Below are positions 7,307-16,210 of a stretch of 22,461 nucleotides of DNA, piece after piece. This stretch comes from a virus, in IMG/VR virus record IMGVR_UViG_3300021957_000343, positions 1-22,461 of that record, one strand, 5' to 3'. The notes beneath the pieces are model-generated. The model saw nothing but the letters and a program-made list of their open reading frames with translations. It ran no database searches and had not been told where the DNA came from. The first letter of the stretch is position 1, and each line of letters starts with the position of its first letter. A program made the position numbers and the translations under genes.

Positions 7307-10300
7307 CTATGGACAATTAGTAACTGTACACGACAATGTAAATGTAGAACCGTTCCAGTATCTATAAAAGTTTCCATTATTATAATATCCTGCTAAAGCT
7401 CCTCTATCACAATTTGGAGTTCTATATAATGCTGTCGCAGTACATAAATCAGTTGTATTCGCGTAGTAAAATTCATAGTTGTTACATACAATCTCATTTA
7501 CGCTTGGTACAAACTCCAAACTTACAAGACTACAAGATGAGCTTGGAACTGGTGTCGGCGCTACTGGCACTGGAGTTGGCACTGGCACTGGTACAGGTAC
7601 TGGCACTGGAGCAGGTGTTGGCGAAACTGGCACTGGTACAGGTACTGGCACTGGAGCAGGTGTTGGCGTAGGTATCGTTGCCTCACAAGCTGTACAATCT
7701 GCATAATTAGCAACCGGAACATTTGAGTTTATTGGTCCTACAGCATCTTGTACTTCATAACATAATCCATCATTCATTTTTACTGAAGTAAATGGAGATA
7801 AAACAGAAGTTGAAGCTATCTCAGTGTAAATTCCAACACTTCCATCACATCTATCTATTAAGTAATAATAAACAGATTGAGTTGGCACTGGTACTGGCAC
7901 TGGCACTGGTACTGGTACAGGTGTCGGAGTTGGTGGGTTTTGACAATCTAAACAAAGGTTGAATGACGCATATAAAGTATACGAACCATCAACTCCTGAA
8001 CCAGCGTTTGAATCAAAAGCAAAACACACCGACCCGCTTTTTAAAACATTAGGGAAAGTAGTGCCAAATGGAGCGCTTACGTCTAATAAGTTACTAGGGT
8101 CGTCACAATCTAAGTATCTTCCAAATATTGTAGTTGGTGACGGAACTGGCGCAGGCACTGGAGTTGGCACTGGTACTGGTACAGGTGTCGGCGTTCCACA
8201 AGTAAGGTTTCCAGCAGAACAACCACCAGAAGTTATAGCTGTAATACTTACACTACACACACCTGTAACACCACTAGTTTGAATAATCTCAAAACATTCA
8301 GAACCACTTCCACCTGGCCAAGACGGACAACTACCTCCACCTCCACTAATTTGAATTTGGAAATTGTTTGGCAATCCACTTGAACCTACTACAGTTACAT
8401 TATACTCACTTGAATCTACACAACTTCTAATTCTAATATCTTGCGTTGCTACAGGAACTGGTGTTGGTGTTGGCGTTGGCGTTGGAGTTGTTGCACAACT
8501 CGTTATAGCCTGAACAACACCGGTAGAAAGAATTAAATATTTATCGTTTGAAGGTTGAGGTAAAAGTCCAAGTGTGTTTGAAATACTATACCATTCTAAC
8601 CCTCCATTAAATACTGTTGTTTTAGAAGAGTTAGCATATAATGTATCACCAACTATAATCTGACCAACCGATGTTCTGTTAGAGAAAACAAAGTAGTCTG
8701 TTCTAGCATTACAAGCCGCAGCTTCTGTATAACCTTGTTGTGGTAAACCATTAATAAACATTGATGGATTTTCACAATCGAAACAATTATTAAAACTTGT
8801 TAAAGACTCAACACTTATCGTTGATGTACCGGTTGTGGATTGTGGGCTTGAATAACAAATATTATTATATTCAACAAAGCTTGGCCAAGTAGCTGTCGTA
8901 GATAATTTTCTAAATATTTGTGTTGTACTAGTTTGACACTCAGTATATACATTATATTCATATACTGGCGCTGGCGCACAACCACCACAACTTGAATCAA
9001 CTGAATTTAAACTAACAGTTGAATCAAAAGACGTTGCTGCATTATCAATTATTTCCCAACAATCTGTATTCGTAAACCCTGGGTTAGGCCCTGATGCTGC
9101 TCCTGTTATTTTAATTGCTAATCCATTAGCAAGTGTTGGAGCAGTTAAAATACCTCCCTGTACTCTTACATTATATGTAGGCGTTGTAGTTCCACATTCT
9201 CTAATCTCTACATCTTGGAAATTAGCGGTTGGAGTTGGAGCGGTTGGAGTTGGTGTTGGAGTACAATCAACTATTGCGTCAACCTCACCATTTGAATTTA
9301 TTAAAAACGCATATCCGTTATCTAGCTCTGGGTAATGACCATTTACATTTGTTACACCATACCATTTTAAACCACCATTAAATATATTAGATAGTGAGCT
9401 GTTAGTGTAAAAAATATCATTAACCTGAACCGATGCAACATTTGCTCTCAATGTGTATATAGAAACTGAGGTTTGTAATACACATGCAGCGCTAGATGAA
9501 CTTTGACCAAGGTTAACGTTGTTAGTTGAAAACAATTGTGTTCCTGAAGGAGGTGTTGGTACTGGCACTGGTACTGGCACAGGTACTGGTGTTGGTACAA
9601 GTAAACAATCTGAACAATTATTATAACTTAGTAAACCTGCAACATCCACTAAAGATGGTGTGCTAGTAGAAGATATATTTTCCCAACAAACAGTATTATA
9701 TTTTACTACCGTAGGAAATGACCCCCCTGATACAACTCTAAATATTTGTGTATTACCAGTGCCTTGACAATCTGCATATTCTCTATAATCATACGAAACT
9801 GTAGGCACAGGTACTGGCACTGGTACTGGTACAGGTACTGGCACAGGTACTGGTACTGGTGTAGGTGTAGGACCAGGCACTGGTGTAGGTGTAGGACCAG
9901 GTACTGGTGTAGGTGTAGGACCAGGCACTGGTGTAGGGACTGTTCCACAATCAGTACAATTAGCGTAACTTGATAATCCATTAACATTAACTGTTGATGT
10001 TAAACCTGTTAATTGAGGGTTTCCATAACAAATACTATTATATAAAACTGTAGCTGGAAAGCTTCCCCCAGTTACTATTCTAAAAACTTGACTTCCGCTT
10101 CCTGCACATTCGGAATATATTCTATAATCATATACTATTGGAGTTGGTACTGGTGCTGGCGAAGCACAATTAGGACAAGTAGTTTCAGCAAATAAAACAC
10201 CTGAAGCCTGCTGCCTATATATTGACTCGTCAGAATACCATCCATCAGGAGCAAAAGAAGTTAATGCTGCATCTAAATATAAAGCAGTGGCTGAAGCAAA

Positions 10301-10339
10301 ATTTGCTGAGCTATAATAATATGTTCCTGTTGCTGCCAT
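7307..10339 (-). CDS. 1010-aa modular Cys-rich/Val-Pro-linker virion protein, probable fibre or adhesin
   Basis: The product is a string of small modules joined by Pro-rich linkers. Five A modules (about 69-131, 182-245, 459-522, 737-799, 823-885) follow C-x25-28-C-x21-23-C-x2-C. The first three also share an aromatic Y-x-Y start and QIFR or QVFR. Two B modules (268-359, 527-615) share the central FNGGLxWY. Two C modules (373-454, 632-714) share a C[WF]EII core. Related D modules sit at both ends (5-58, 955-1009; shared ATALY). Linkers of alternating VP, TP, AP and GP lie at 134-180, 248-264, 360-371, 616-630, 716-735, 803-820 and 889-934. No signal peptide, membrane span or enzyme motif is visible. 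Position after the large tail gene suggests a virion surface protein that binds host glycan or receptor, but that is inferred. It has its own TAACTTTG box 11 bases upstream. Confidence 0.88.
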   Translation of the reverse strand: MAATGTYYYSSANFASATALYLDAALTSFAPDGWYSDESIYRQQASGVLFAETTCPNCASPAPVPTPIVYDYRIYSECAGSGSQVFRIVTGGSFPATVLYNSICYGNPQLTGLTSTVNVNGLSSYANCTDCGTVPTPVPGPTPTPVPGPTPTPVPGPTPTPVPVPVPVPVPVPVPVPVPTVSYDYREYADCQGTGNTQIFRVVSGGSFPTVVKYNTVCWENISSTSTPSLVDVAGLLSYNNCSDCLLVPTPVPVPVPVPVPTPPSGTQLFSTNNVNLGQSSSSAACVLQTSVSIYTLRANVASVQVNDIFYTNSSLSNIFNGGLKWYGVTNVNGHYPELDNGYAFLINSNGEVDAIVDCTPTPTPTAPTPTANFQDVEIRECGTTTPTYNVRVQGGILTAPTLANGLAIKITGAASGPNPGFTNTDCWEIIDNAATSFDSTVSLNSVDSSCGGCAPAPVYEYNVYTECQTSTTQIFRKLSTTATWPSFVEYNNICYSSPQSTTGTSTISVESLTSFNNCFDCENPSMFINGLPQQGYTEAAACNARTDYFVFSNRTSVGQIIVGDTLYANSSKTTVFNGGLEWYSISNTLGLLPQPSNDKYLILSTGVVQAITSCATTPTPTPTPTPVPVATQDIRIRSCVDSSEYNVTVVGSSGLPNNFQIQISGGGGSCPSWPGGSGSECFEIIQTSGVTGVCSVSITAITSGGCSAGNLTCGTPTPVPVPVPTPVPAPVPSPTTIFGRYLDCDDPSNLLDVSAPFGTTFPNVLKSGSVCFAFDSNAGSGVDGSYTLYASFNLCLDCQNPPTPTPVPVPVPVPVPVPTQSVYYYLIDRCDGSVGIYTEIASTSVLSPFTSVKMNDGLCYEVQDAVGPINSNVPVANYADCTACEATIPTPTPAPVPVPVPVPVSPTPAPVPVPVPVPVPTPVPVAPTPVPSSSCSLVSLEFVPSVNEIVCNNYEFYYANTTDLCTATALYRTPNCDRGALAGYYNNGNFYRYWNGSTFTLSCTVTNCP
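7581..7670 (-). repeat. 45-bp tandem repeat in a Val-Pro linker
   Basis: Two copies of a 45-base unit (7581-7625 and 7626-7670) are identical over their first 43 bases and encode a 15-residue Pro-Thr-Pro-Ala-Pro-Val-Pro type block in linker 889-934 of the 1010-aa protein. The unit is a multiple of three, so gain or loss of copies keeps the frame. Near-perfect identity at the DNA level suggests recent duplication. Confidence 0.9.
8198..9538 (-). repeat. B and C module pairs arranged as two alternating B-C sets
   Basis: B modules lie at 9263-9538 and 8495-8761; C modules at 8978-9223 and 8198-8446. Reading in the gene's direction the order is D-A-A-B-C-A-B-C-A-A-D, so the B-C pair itself seems to have been duplicated as a unit around the middle A module. 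B copies share a [IF]YTNSS/LYANSS segment and FNGGLxWY. C copies share a start of the form QD[VI]xIRxC and a C[WF]EII core. Confidence 0.8.
9855..9937 (-). repeat. 24-bp tandem repeat (about 3.4 copies) in a Thr-Pro/Gly-Pro linker
   Basis: Three 24-base units at 9855-9878, 9879-9902 and 9903-9926 differ at only one base (the last base of the second unit), and an 11-base partial copy follows. Each encodes an eight-residue PGPTPTPV-type block. To the left (9800-9854) the linker continues as shorter 6- and 12-base GT-rich units encoding Val-Pro. All units keep the frame. Confidence 0.92.
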
Positions 10340-10350
10340 TTACAATTTTA

Positions 10351-10358
10351 CAAAGTTA
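10351..10358 (-). promoter_or_regulatory. -7 box (TAACTTTG) before the 1010-aa gene
   Basis: The minus strand reads TAACTTTG followed by T, 11 bases before the ATG at 10339, in the 24-base gap after the 1640-aa gene. It is identical to the boxes at 17349 and 20896. I find no -33 TTG at normal spacing. It suggests the fibre gene and the cassette behind it can be transcribed separately from the tail genes. Confidence 0.5.
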
Positions 10359-10363
10359 ACCAT

Positions 10364-13300
10364 TTATGTTGAACATCTAGAATCTCCACATCCTGCTACT
10401 TGAACTGTTACTTCTCCGCTACTACCAGTACCTCCGACTGCATATAAAGATGCACAACCTTGTACAGTTCCTCCAGATGAGTATTGAACTTCATCTCCAA
10501 CAACAATTCCTAATGTTTGATTTGCTTTTAAATATACCGCTTGCAAGCTTACACAATCAATACCTAAGAAGTAATCATAAACTGGAATTACTGGTGTTGG
10601 TGCTGGCGCTGGTGCTGGTGTAGGTGTAGGTGTAAATGTACAGTTACAACACGCATCAAATAAACTTGTTGAAGAATAACATAATTCTTGCCCAATAGAA
10701 TTTCTTAAATCATATACTAAATATAGTTTGTTTCCTCCTGCAGGTAAACCAAAATCAGCGCTATATAAATTAGGAGCGCCAGTAGTGTTTATTGGAGTAG
10801 CTTGTACTGATGCAGCTAATAATATATTTATATCAGTAGGATTATTTTCATATAAGGCATCCGTTCTTAGATATCTAAATTCATTTTCATTAGGGTCAAA
10901 CTGAAAGTTATCAAAATTAATTTTATTCGACCTCATTGTAATTGTTGAACCATCAGGCGGTATTATATTAGAGCCCTGAGGTCCTTCTAATTCTCTATAT
11001 TGAGAAACAATAGGGTCGTTAGGGTTGGATATAAAAGTGACTAAATCTGTTTGAGTCGGTGAAGTAACAACTGAATCTGTCCAACTAAACTCAGTATGAG
11101 TAAACTGACCAGCGTTAGCATTAGTACTTAAAGTAATACTATAAACACTAAACAACTCTTCTTCTGGACATTTAACTGTCACTTGTATTGTATCGTCTAC
11201 AACAGCATTCGAGGTTACAATTAAAACAACTTCAGTTGGAGTAGGATTTGGTTTTGGAAATTTTAATGTTCCACTCTGATAAACCAATCCTGTCGTGTAT
11301 GTAACTCCATCATATATAGCTTGTATTGTATATCCAGTTCCAGAGACTTGACCTTCCGTTTCCAAATCTACACCTGCTTCTGAAACTATTTGTTGTTCTG
11401 TTCCCTCTGTTACAATTAAGTCAGTGTTCTCAAAGGGTATTACATAATCTATTTCAACGTAGTACAGTTTTGATGGAGGTCCTACATCTTCCCCAATTTC
11501 AACACAGTATACAAATTCTTGCCCAGCAATAATTGTGATATTTTTTGTTACACCACAAGCTGTACATAATTCTGTTTCAGGTTTTACAATTGTATTTGTC
11601 GTAAAGACATACTCTTGCATATAAGGGTCATAACCCCCTAGTTTTTGTGTTGCTGAAGCTTCTGCAAATAAATCTCTAAACCAGCTTCGCATACCCTCAT
11701 TAGATATAACCGTAAGTATTTCGTTTTGAGCTGAGCTTCCTGTTAATTTAATAACTACATTTCTTTTAGCATCGGTAAAAAATTTATTTTGTCCAAATAC
11801 AGCAAAACTTTCTGGGTGATTACTAATACCATACTCTTCAATCCTAGCTATTTGCGTCCCTAACACTTCAGGTACAGATGTAACTACTCCACCTCCAGTT
11901 GAGTCTGATAATATATTTTTGCCAGCAAGTACGTAAGATATTTTATCTTCTTGTAAAACAAGTATATCTGTTTCTCTTGCATACAATATTTCTACATCAC
12001 CATACGTTTCTTCTAATGGTTTAAAATTTACTAAACCTAAATTGAACTCATTAAGTCTATTTACATTTGATTCATCATTAAAAACACCACTGTATGTTAA
12101 GTCAGCAAATCTATGTGCTTTTTTATATTCTTCATTTGATGTAGTAAAGACCCTATTACCTAAACCAAATGATTTAGCTTTTATCGAATCTCTTATTTTA
12201 TAACTTTCAACTCCATTTCCAAATGTAAAACAGTTTATAAATCCAGTATTTATTTTACCTGATTGATTTGAAGTTTGATTTTGAACATTACCTAAATGCA
12301 AACCATTGCTTATGTCGTAAGACTCACTGTTTTCATACCATACATCCGGTAAAGCTTCTTCAGGTTCTGTTTCAAATATATAAGTGGAATCAGCTCTATA
12401 TACTGTAAAATTAACTTCGACTCTTGCTTTTTCATTATCTTCTGACCCACATCCCGATGGTCCTGATACTAATAAGTAAATTAAATTATTTCCACTTGGG
12501 TCTTGAGTACTTGTATCTTCATATATTCTGTAATAAAAATTTTGTGAAGGTGCTCCTGCTGTAGAACCAAATAAGTTTGCGTCTCTTAATTCTTGATTTG
12601 TTTTATTATTACCTGATGAAGGCGATGCTGCATTAGAAACTTGAGGAGTTATAAATATATTTCCAATAGGATTAACACTGTCTTGAGTTCCAGAAGATAA
12701 AACACTAGATATGTTATCACCAGTAAACCAATTAGCCATATTATCATAATCCCTGGATGCTGTAAATGTTTTTTCTAATAAATAATTTCTTTTTTGACAT
12801 GGATTATTACCTGTTCCTTCCCTTGTCATTTCAATTGTCATAATTATTCTAGTGCCTACTGGAACATCATATACATCATAAACATCTGTTAGAGGAGAAG
12901 CGTAGTCTACAGTAGTAAATAATTCATAAGCAACAACTGGGTATTTAAAAGATTGATTTGCTGTTTTTACATTATTTGATGTTGGACCAACAACTGCATC
13001 ATTTGCTTGGACAGATGCAAAATTGCTAGCATTAATCTTCATATACGTTCCACCAACTACATCTACTTTAGTTCCTGCTGAATCAAATATTTCTAAAAAC
13101 CCTGCAGTTTGTGTTTGTTTCTCAAGAACAGTTGCATAAACACATCTATTTAAAGCGCCTCTTGAATCACCTTTAACAATTAATCTATCTCCTGTTTCAA
13201 CCTTATTAGCGCTTTCACCATCTAATAAAAAATAACTAGCTTGAGTAGTTGGGTCATAATAATTTATATTACTATAAATAGTATCATAGTTAGTTGCAGT

Positions 13301-15286
13301 TGGTTTTATAACAAACTTATATTTAGTCGCCCACGATGGAGCAATTTGAGTTGGAGGTATATCTACTTGAATATAATTACGAGAAGATGACACACTACAA
13401 GGTAAGTTTACAGAATTGAAAGGACTAACCTGAGCTGTTGAAGCTCTATTATAGTCATCCATATAAACCATACCAATTTCATATCCTCTGTTACTATGTA
13501 AACTTCCTATTGAAGGACTTTCTTGAAACCTTACATTAACCTCAACAACTCTCCAATAAGCATATACTGATGAAAAAGAAACTGGGTCGGCGTATTGAGC
13601 TGCATTTAATTGTATTCCAAATCTATTTGCATTTCCTTCTAATGGAGGTGGTAACACTCCTAATGGTTCACCTGCTGAAGGTGAGGATGGAGTTGCATTT
13701 GTTCGACCTGATTGTAGTAAATTTGTAAAATTATTATCAAAAGCAGCTGGTAAACTAATATTAAAAACATCAGTCATTGTTCTTCCATTACCAGCATTAG
13801 CCACCGTTTGAATAGTAGTTGCAGTTCCTATTTTTTCTTGAAAGTCATCACTTGCTACTAAGTCAGCTACCGTGTTATAACTATCAATTAAAGTATAAGA
13901 CCATGTAAAAAAGTTTGTCGCAACTGGCGGAACTGGAGTTGGAAGTCCTGTCACAGCATTTGCAGAATACCCGTAGCCAATATCAAAAGTAAGTGTAGCA
14001 CCTGGTATTAATTTGTTTTCAGGTTGTAAAATACCCGAAGGTAAAAGCGTTGATAAATCAACATAAAAAGCACTATCATCAATTGATACCGTTGAGCCAT
14101 AGGTATATTCAGGGCCGATAAAAGCATCTGAAATTAAATCTTCTGAAGTAATTAACTCAGATAGTAAATTTGCAACAAAAGTAAAGTTTACTTTAGCTCC
14201 CGAATTATCTTTTAAATCATATCCTTCAAAATAATTACCGTACACTAATCGATTTCCCATTAATGTTTGAGATTTTGCAAGCTGAGGCACGTTGTCGTAG
14301 AGCCTTAATATTTCCGAGTCAGGTAGTACTGTAAATATCTTTCTATCTGTAAAAGCTATTGTTCTATCTTGGTTGTTAGTAAACCCTTCTTGTTGTTTGT
14401 TAAAAGTTTCAACTACTTTAATTACATTAGAATCCGCTTCTTTAAATAAAACTTGAACATCTGTTACTTTACTGCTACCAGTGTTAAATGTAATATTACA
14501 CGCATTTTTAGTATTTATCATTCCTTCGTTTAAAAAACTATTGGAACTAAAATTAAATGGACCTGGAACAAAAGAAGGTTCGCTAAATTGTGAAATAGCT
14601 GAATACTCATCGTTAGCATACTTGTATCTGTACGCGAAACAAATAAATTTATCTTGCAAATATGCGTCTGTAATACTTGCTACGTTAAATGGCTGTATTG
14701 TTGGAGCGCTTGTAGGAGGTTTTTTAATAACTAAAATTTCATCTTCATTAAAATCATCTGTAAGTACAGCAGGCCTAGGGTCTCCATAATTTTGATTTAT
14801 ATTAATTACTCTTGGCGCGTTGTAATTATCAGTAAAAAATAAAAGATTATCTATTTTATCTACACCTGTAATTAAAAAGTTTGGATTAAAATTTAAAGTT
14901 GTGTTTATACCATCACCATTGTCTATACTAATAACGTGATATATTAACTCTCCAGTTTCAACGTCAAAAGAAACAATTAAATCTAATTTACCTGTAGCTC
15001 CTTGAGTAAATGCAGGGTCATGAACAAACCAATAAACCACTAAATTTGCTCCATCTTCAAATGCCCCAATACATCTAGCTTGAGAACTTAGTTTTGTTCC
15101 ATCAACATATTGTAGTTCTGTTAAAGGAAGGTTTCCTTTAGAATTTTCAACAGCACCAATCTCAGAATCTTCAGTAGAACCAAGCCTAACATTTACAGCA
15201 TTTATATACTCTCCATTTGGGACAAGCCTTTCATCAAGGCTTTTATTCATTCGGCCCGCTATAAAATTTCTTTGAATGTTTGCCAT
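10364..15286 (-). CDS. Large tail protein, muzzle/tail-tube-end type
   Basis: The 1640-aa product begins IQRNFIAGRMNKSLDERLVP, followed by NGEYINAVNVRLGSTEDSEI and GAVENSKGN. From memory this N-terminus is typical of the large tail (muzzle) proteins of crAss-like and related Bacteroidota podoviruses. The body is beta-rich (Asn, Ser and Thr-rich) with no enzyme motif, signal peptide or membrane span. Near the C-terminus it has ACCNC, then a Thr-Pro/Ala-Pro linker (about residues 1552-1569, DNA 10582-10632) and a diverged A-type module (about 1570-1640). It follows the 306-aa gene after one base, so the tail genes are translated from one transcript. It should form the distal part of the tail nozzle. 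The added PT-linker and module at the end look like a graft from the adjacent fibre gene. Confidence 0.85.
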   Translation of the reverse strand: MANIQRNFIAGRMNKSLDERLVPNGEYINAVNVRLGSTEDSEIGAVENSKGNLPLTELQYVDGTKLSSQARCIGAFEDGANLVVYWFVHDPAFTQGATGKLDLIVSFDVETGELIYHVISIDNGDGINTTLNFNPNFLITGVDKIDNLLFFTDNYNAPRVININQNYGDPRPAVLTDDFNEDEILVIKKPPTSAPTIQPFNVASITDAYLQDKFICFAYRYKYANDEYSAISQFSEPSFVPGPFNFSSNSFLNEGMINTKNACNITFNTGSSKVTDVQVLFKEADSNVIKVVETFNKQQEGFTNNQDRTIAFTDRKIFTVLPDSEILRLYDNVPQLAKSQTLMGNRLVYGNYFEGYDLKDNSGAKVNFTFVANLLSELITSEDLISDAFIGPEYTYGSTVSIDDSAFYVDLSTLLPSGILQPENKLIPGATLTFDIGYGYSANAVTGLPTPVPPVATNFFTWSYTLIDSYNTVADLVASDDFQEKIGTATTIQTVANAGNGRTMTDVFNISLPAAFDNNFTNLLQSGRTNATPSSPSAGEPLGVLPPPLEGNANRFGIQLNAAQYADPVSFSSVYAYWRVVEVNVRFQESPSIGSLHSNRGYEIGMVYMDDYNRASTAQVSPFNSVNLPCSVSSSRNYIQVDIPPTQIAPSWATKYKFVIKPTATNYDTIYSNINYYDPTTQASYFLLDGESANKVETGDRLIVKGDSRGALNRCVYATVLEKQTQTAGFLEIFDSAGTKVDVVGGTYMKINASNFASVQANDAVVGPTSNNVKTANQSFKYPVVAYELFTTVDYASPLTDVYDVYDVPVGTRIIMTIEMTREGTGNNPCQKRNYLLEKTFTASRDYDNMANWFTGDNISSVLSSGTQDSVNPIGNIFITPQVSNAASPSSGNNKTNQELRDANLFGSTAGAPSQNFYYRIYEDTSTQDPSGNNLIYLLVSGPSGCGSEDNEKARVEVNFTVYRADSTYIFETEPEEALPDVWYENSESYDISNGLHLGNVQNQTSNQSGKINTGFINCFTFGNGVESYKIRDSIKAKSFGLGNRVFTTSNEEYKKAHRFADLTYSGVFNDESNVNRLNEFNLGLVNFKPLEETYGDVEILYARETDILVLQEDKISYVLAGKNILSDSTGGGVVTSVPEVLGTQIARIEEYGISNHPESFAVFGQNKFFTDAKRNVVIKLTGSSAQNEILTVISNEGMRSWFRDLFAEASATQKLGGYDPYMQEYVFTTNTIVKPETELCTACGVTKNITIIAGQEFVYCVEIGEDVGPPSKLYYVEIDYVIPFENTDLIVTEGTEQQIVSEAGVDLETEGQVSGTGYTIQAIYDGVTYTTGLVYQSGTLKFPKPNPTPTEVVLIVTSNAVVDDTIQVTVKCPEEELFSVYSITLSTNANAGQFTHTEFSWTDSVVTSPTQTDLVTFISNPNDPIVSQYRELEGPQGSNIIPPDGSTITMRSNKINFDNFQFDPNENEFRYLRTDALYENNPTDINILLAASVQATPINTTGAPNLYSADFGLPAGGNKLYLVYDLRNSIGQELCYSSTSLFDACCNCTFTPTPTPAPAPAPTPVIPVYDYFLGIDCVSLQAVYLKANQTLGIVVGDEVQYSSGGTVQGCASLYAVGGTGSSGEVTVQVAGCGDSRCST

Positions 15287-15287
15287 T

Positions 15288-16208
15288 TTATTTTAACCAC
15301 TTATCTTCACCTCTAAGATTCATAAGCAATCTACTAGGATGAATGTTACTTAATCTGATTTTAGCATTTCTTAATAAAGCTTGTTTATTTTTTCTTGCTC
15401 TATTAATGATATACTCTTGTACTCCAAATTTACTGTTTAAAATAGCATATTGTATATAAGCATATATATATTCTTCAAATAATTTGTTTACACTTATTTT
15501 GGAGTCATCACCATTTTCCATTCCATCAGATATATATTGTAATACACACTGTTGGTTTGCCATAGTGGAATCAAAATTAATAACACCAGCTTTTTTATCT
15601 ATAGTAAACGTAGGGTTTATATTAGCTGTTTCAGTATTTAAACCATATCTAGCTCCTATTCTATAATTGTATATATCACTGTCATAATTATATACATTAG
15701 GATTTACATTCTCATCTATTTCATCATTTAAATATATACTCCTTAATGACCCGTTTTTTCTTTCTGTATCTAAAGTTGAATCAACCTCTGTTGCATTACC
15801 ATCACCATCATAAGTAAATGAAGCTGTAGCAGATTGTATATAAGAGACAGCTGATTGTACTTGAATATTTTCTGTTAATTCTCTTAAGACATTATCTTTT
15901 AACAAATATAACTTTACCCAATTTACATAATCAGCAGGTAAAACAAATCTTAAGTCATCATACACTTGAAGTTCTAAATTTTTAATTTCTTTAAAAGCAT
16001 CATAGTTTAATTCTTGTATACCACGTTTTGCATGAAACAATATTTTAAATCTATTTTCATTGTTAATTAACTCATGGTTTCCAGCATACATTAACTGAAA
16101 ATTTTTAACAATATCTTCTAAACCAACATATTGATAAGAACCCCAATTTTCATCCGTAGGATTTACACCATCATTAGTATAATATTTTCTTTGATTTATA
16201 TATCCCAT
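15288..16208 (-). CDS. Head-tail connector / tail ring protein candidate
   Basis: The 306-aa product starts MGYINQRKYYTNDGVNPTDE and is a mixed helical and beta protein without enzyme motifs. Recognisable stretches are FKILFHAKRGIQELNYDAFK and LRFVLPADYVNWVKLYLL. From memory these occur in tail-stabilisation or ring proteins (P22 gp4-like position) of crAss-like and marine Bacteroidota phages. Its place between another ring-like gene and the large tail gene fits a neck component. It follows the 243-aa gene after two bases and precedes the 1640-aa gene by one base. The exact ring it forms cannot be told. Confidence 0.78.
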   Translation of the reverse strand: MGYINQRKYYTNDGVNPTDENWGSYQYVGLEDIVKNFQLMYAGNHELINNENRFKILFHAKRGIQELNYDAFKEIKNLELQVYDDLRFVLPADYVNWVKLYLLKDNVLRELTENIQVQSAVSYIQSATASFTYDGDGNATEVDSTLDTERKNGSLRSIYLNDEIDENVNPNVYNYDSDIYNYRIGARYGLNTETANINPTFTIDKKAGVINFDSTMANQQCVLQYISDGMENGDDSKISVNKLFEEYIYAYIQYAILNSKFGVQEYIINRARKNKQALLRNAKIRLSNIHPSRLLMNLRGEDKWLK

Positions 16209-16210
16209 AA

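Larger units (their letters stand above)
7685..10135 (-). repeat. A-module family: five copies of a four-Cys repeat
   Basis: Copies lie at 9947-10135, 9605-9796, 8774-8965, 7943-8131 and 7685-7873. The Cys positions in the protein are 78/104/128/131, 191/218/242/245, 468/495/519/522, 745/772/796/799 and 831/860/882/885. Spacing is nearly constant (25-28, 21-23, 2), while the intervening residues differ, so selection acts on the fold. A sixth copy is in the 594-aa protein (2797-2988; Cys 93/121/145/148). The C-terminus of the 1640-aa protein (about 10364-10580) carries a diverged relative starting VYDYF and ending in two Cys. Confidence 0.88.

Noticed and set aside
7479-7706. Plus-strand frames opposite the linkers with GTGVGTG-type repeats, including 7414-7671, 7959-8282 and 9746-9973
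   Set aside because: They are shadows of the Val-Pro codons read backwards, have no independent leader and do not extend beyond the repeats.
9855-9937. Short regular repeats resembling a CRISPR array
   Set aside because: The units are directly adjacent with no unique spacers and encode an in-frame Pro-rich linker.
9706-9987. Alternative minus-strand frame in the linker encoding Leu/His/Gln repeats
   Set aside because: It is an out-of-frame reading of the same tandem repeat inside the much longer 1010-aa gene.
7307-10339. Collagen-like fibre repeats
   Set aside because: The repeats are alternating X-Pro, not Gly-X-Y triplets, so a collagen triple helix is not expected.
7307-10339. Diversity-generating retroelement with the modules as variable repeats
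   Set aside because: No reverse transcriptase or matching template repeat is in the window, and module differences are spread over all positions and not confined to adenine-derived changes. One elsewhere in the genome cannot be excluded.
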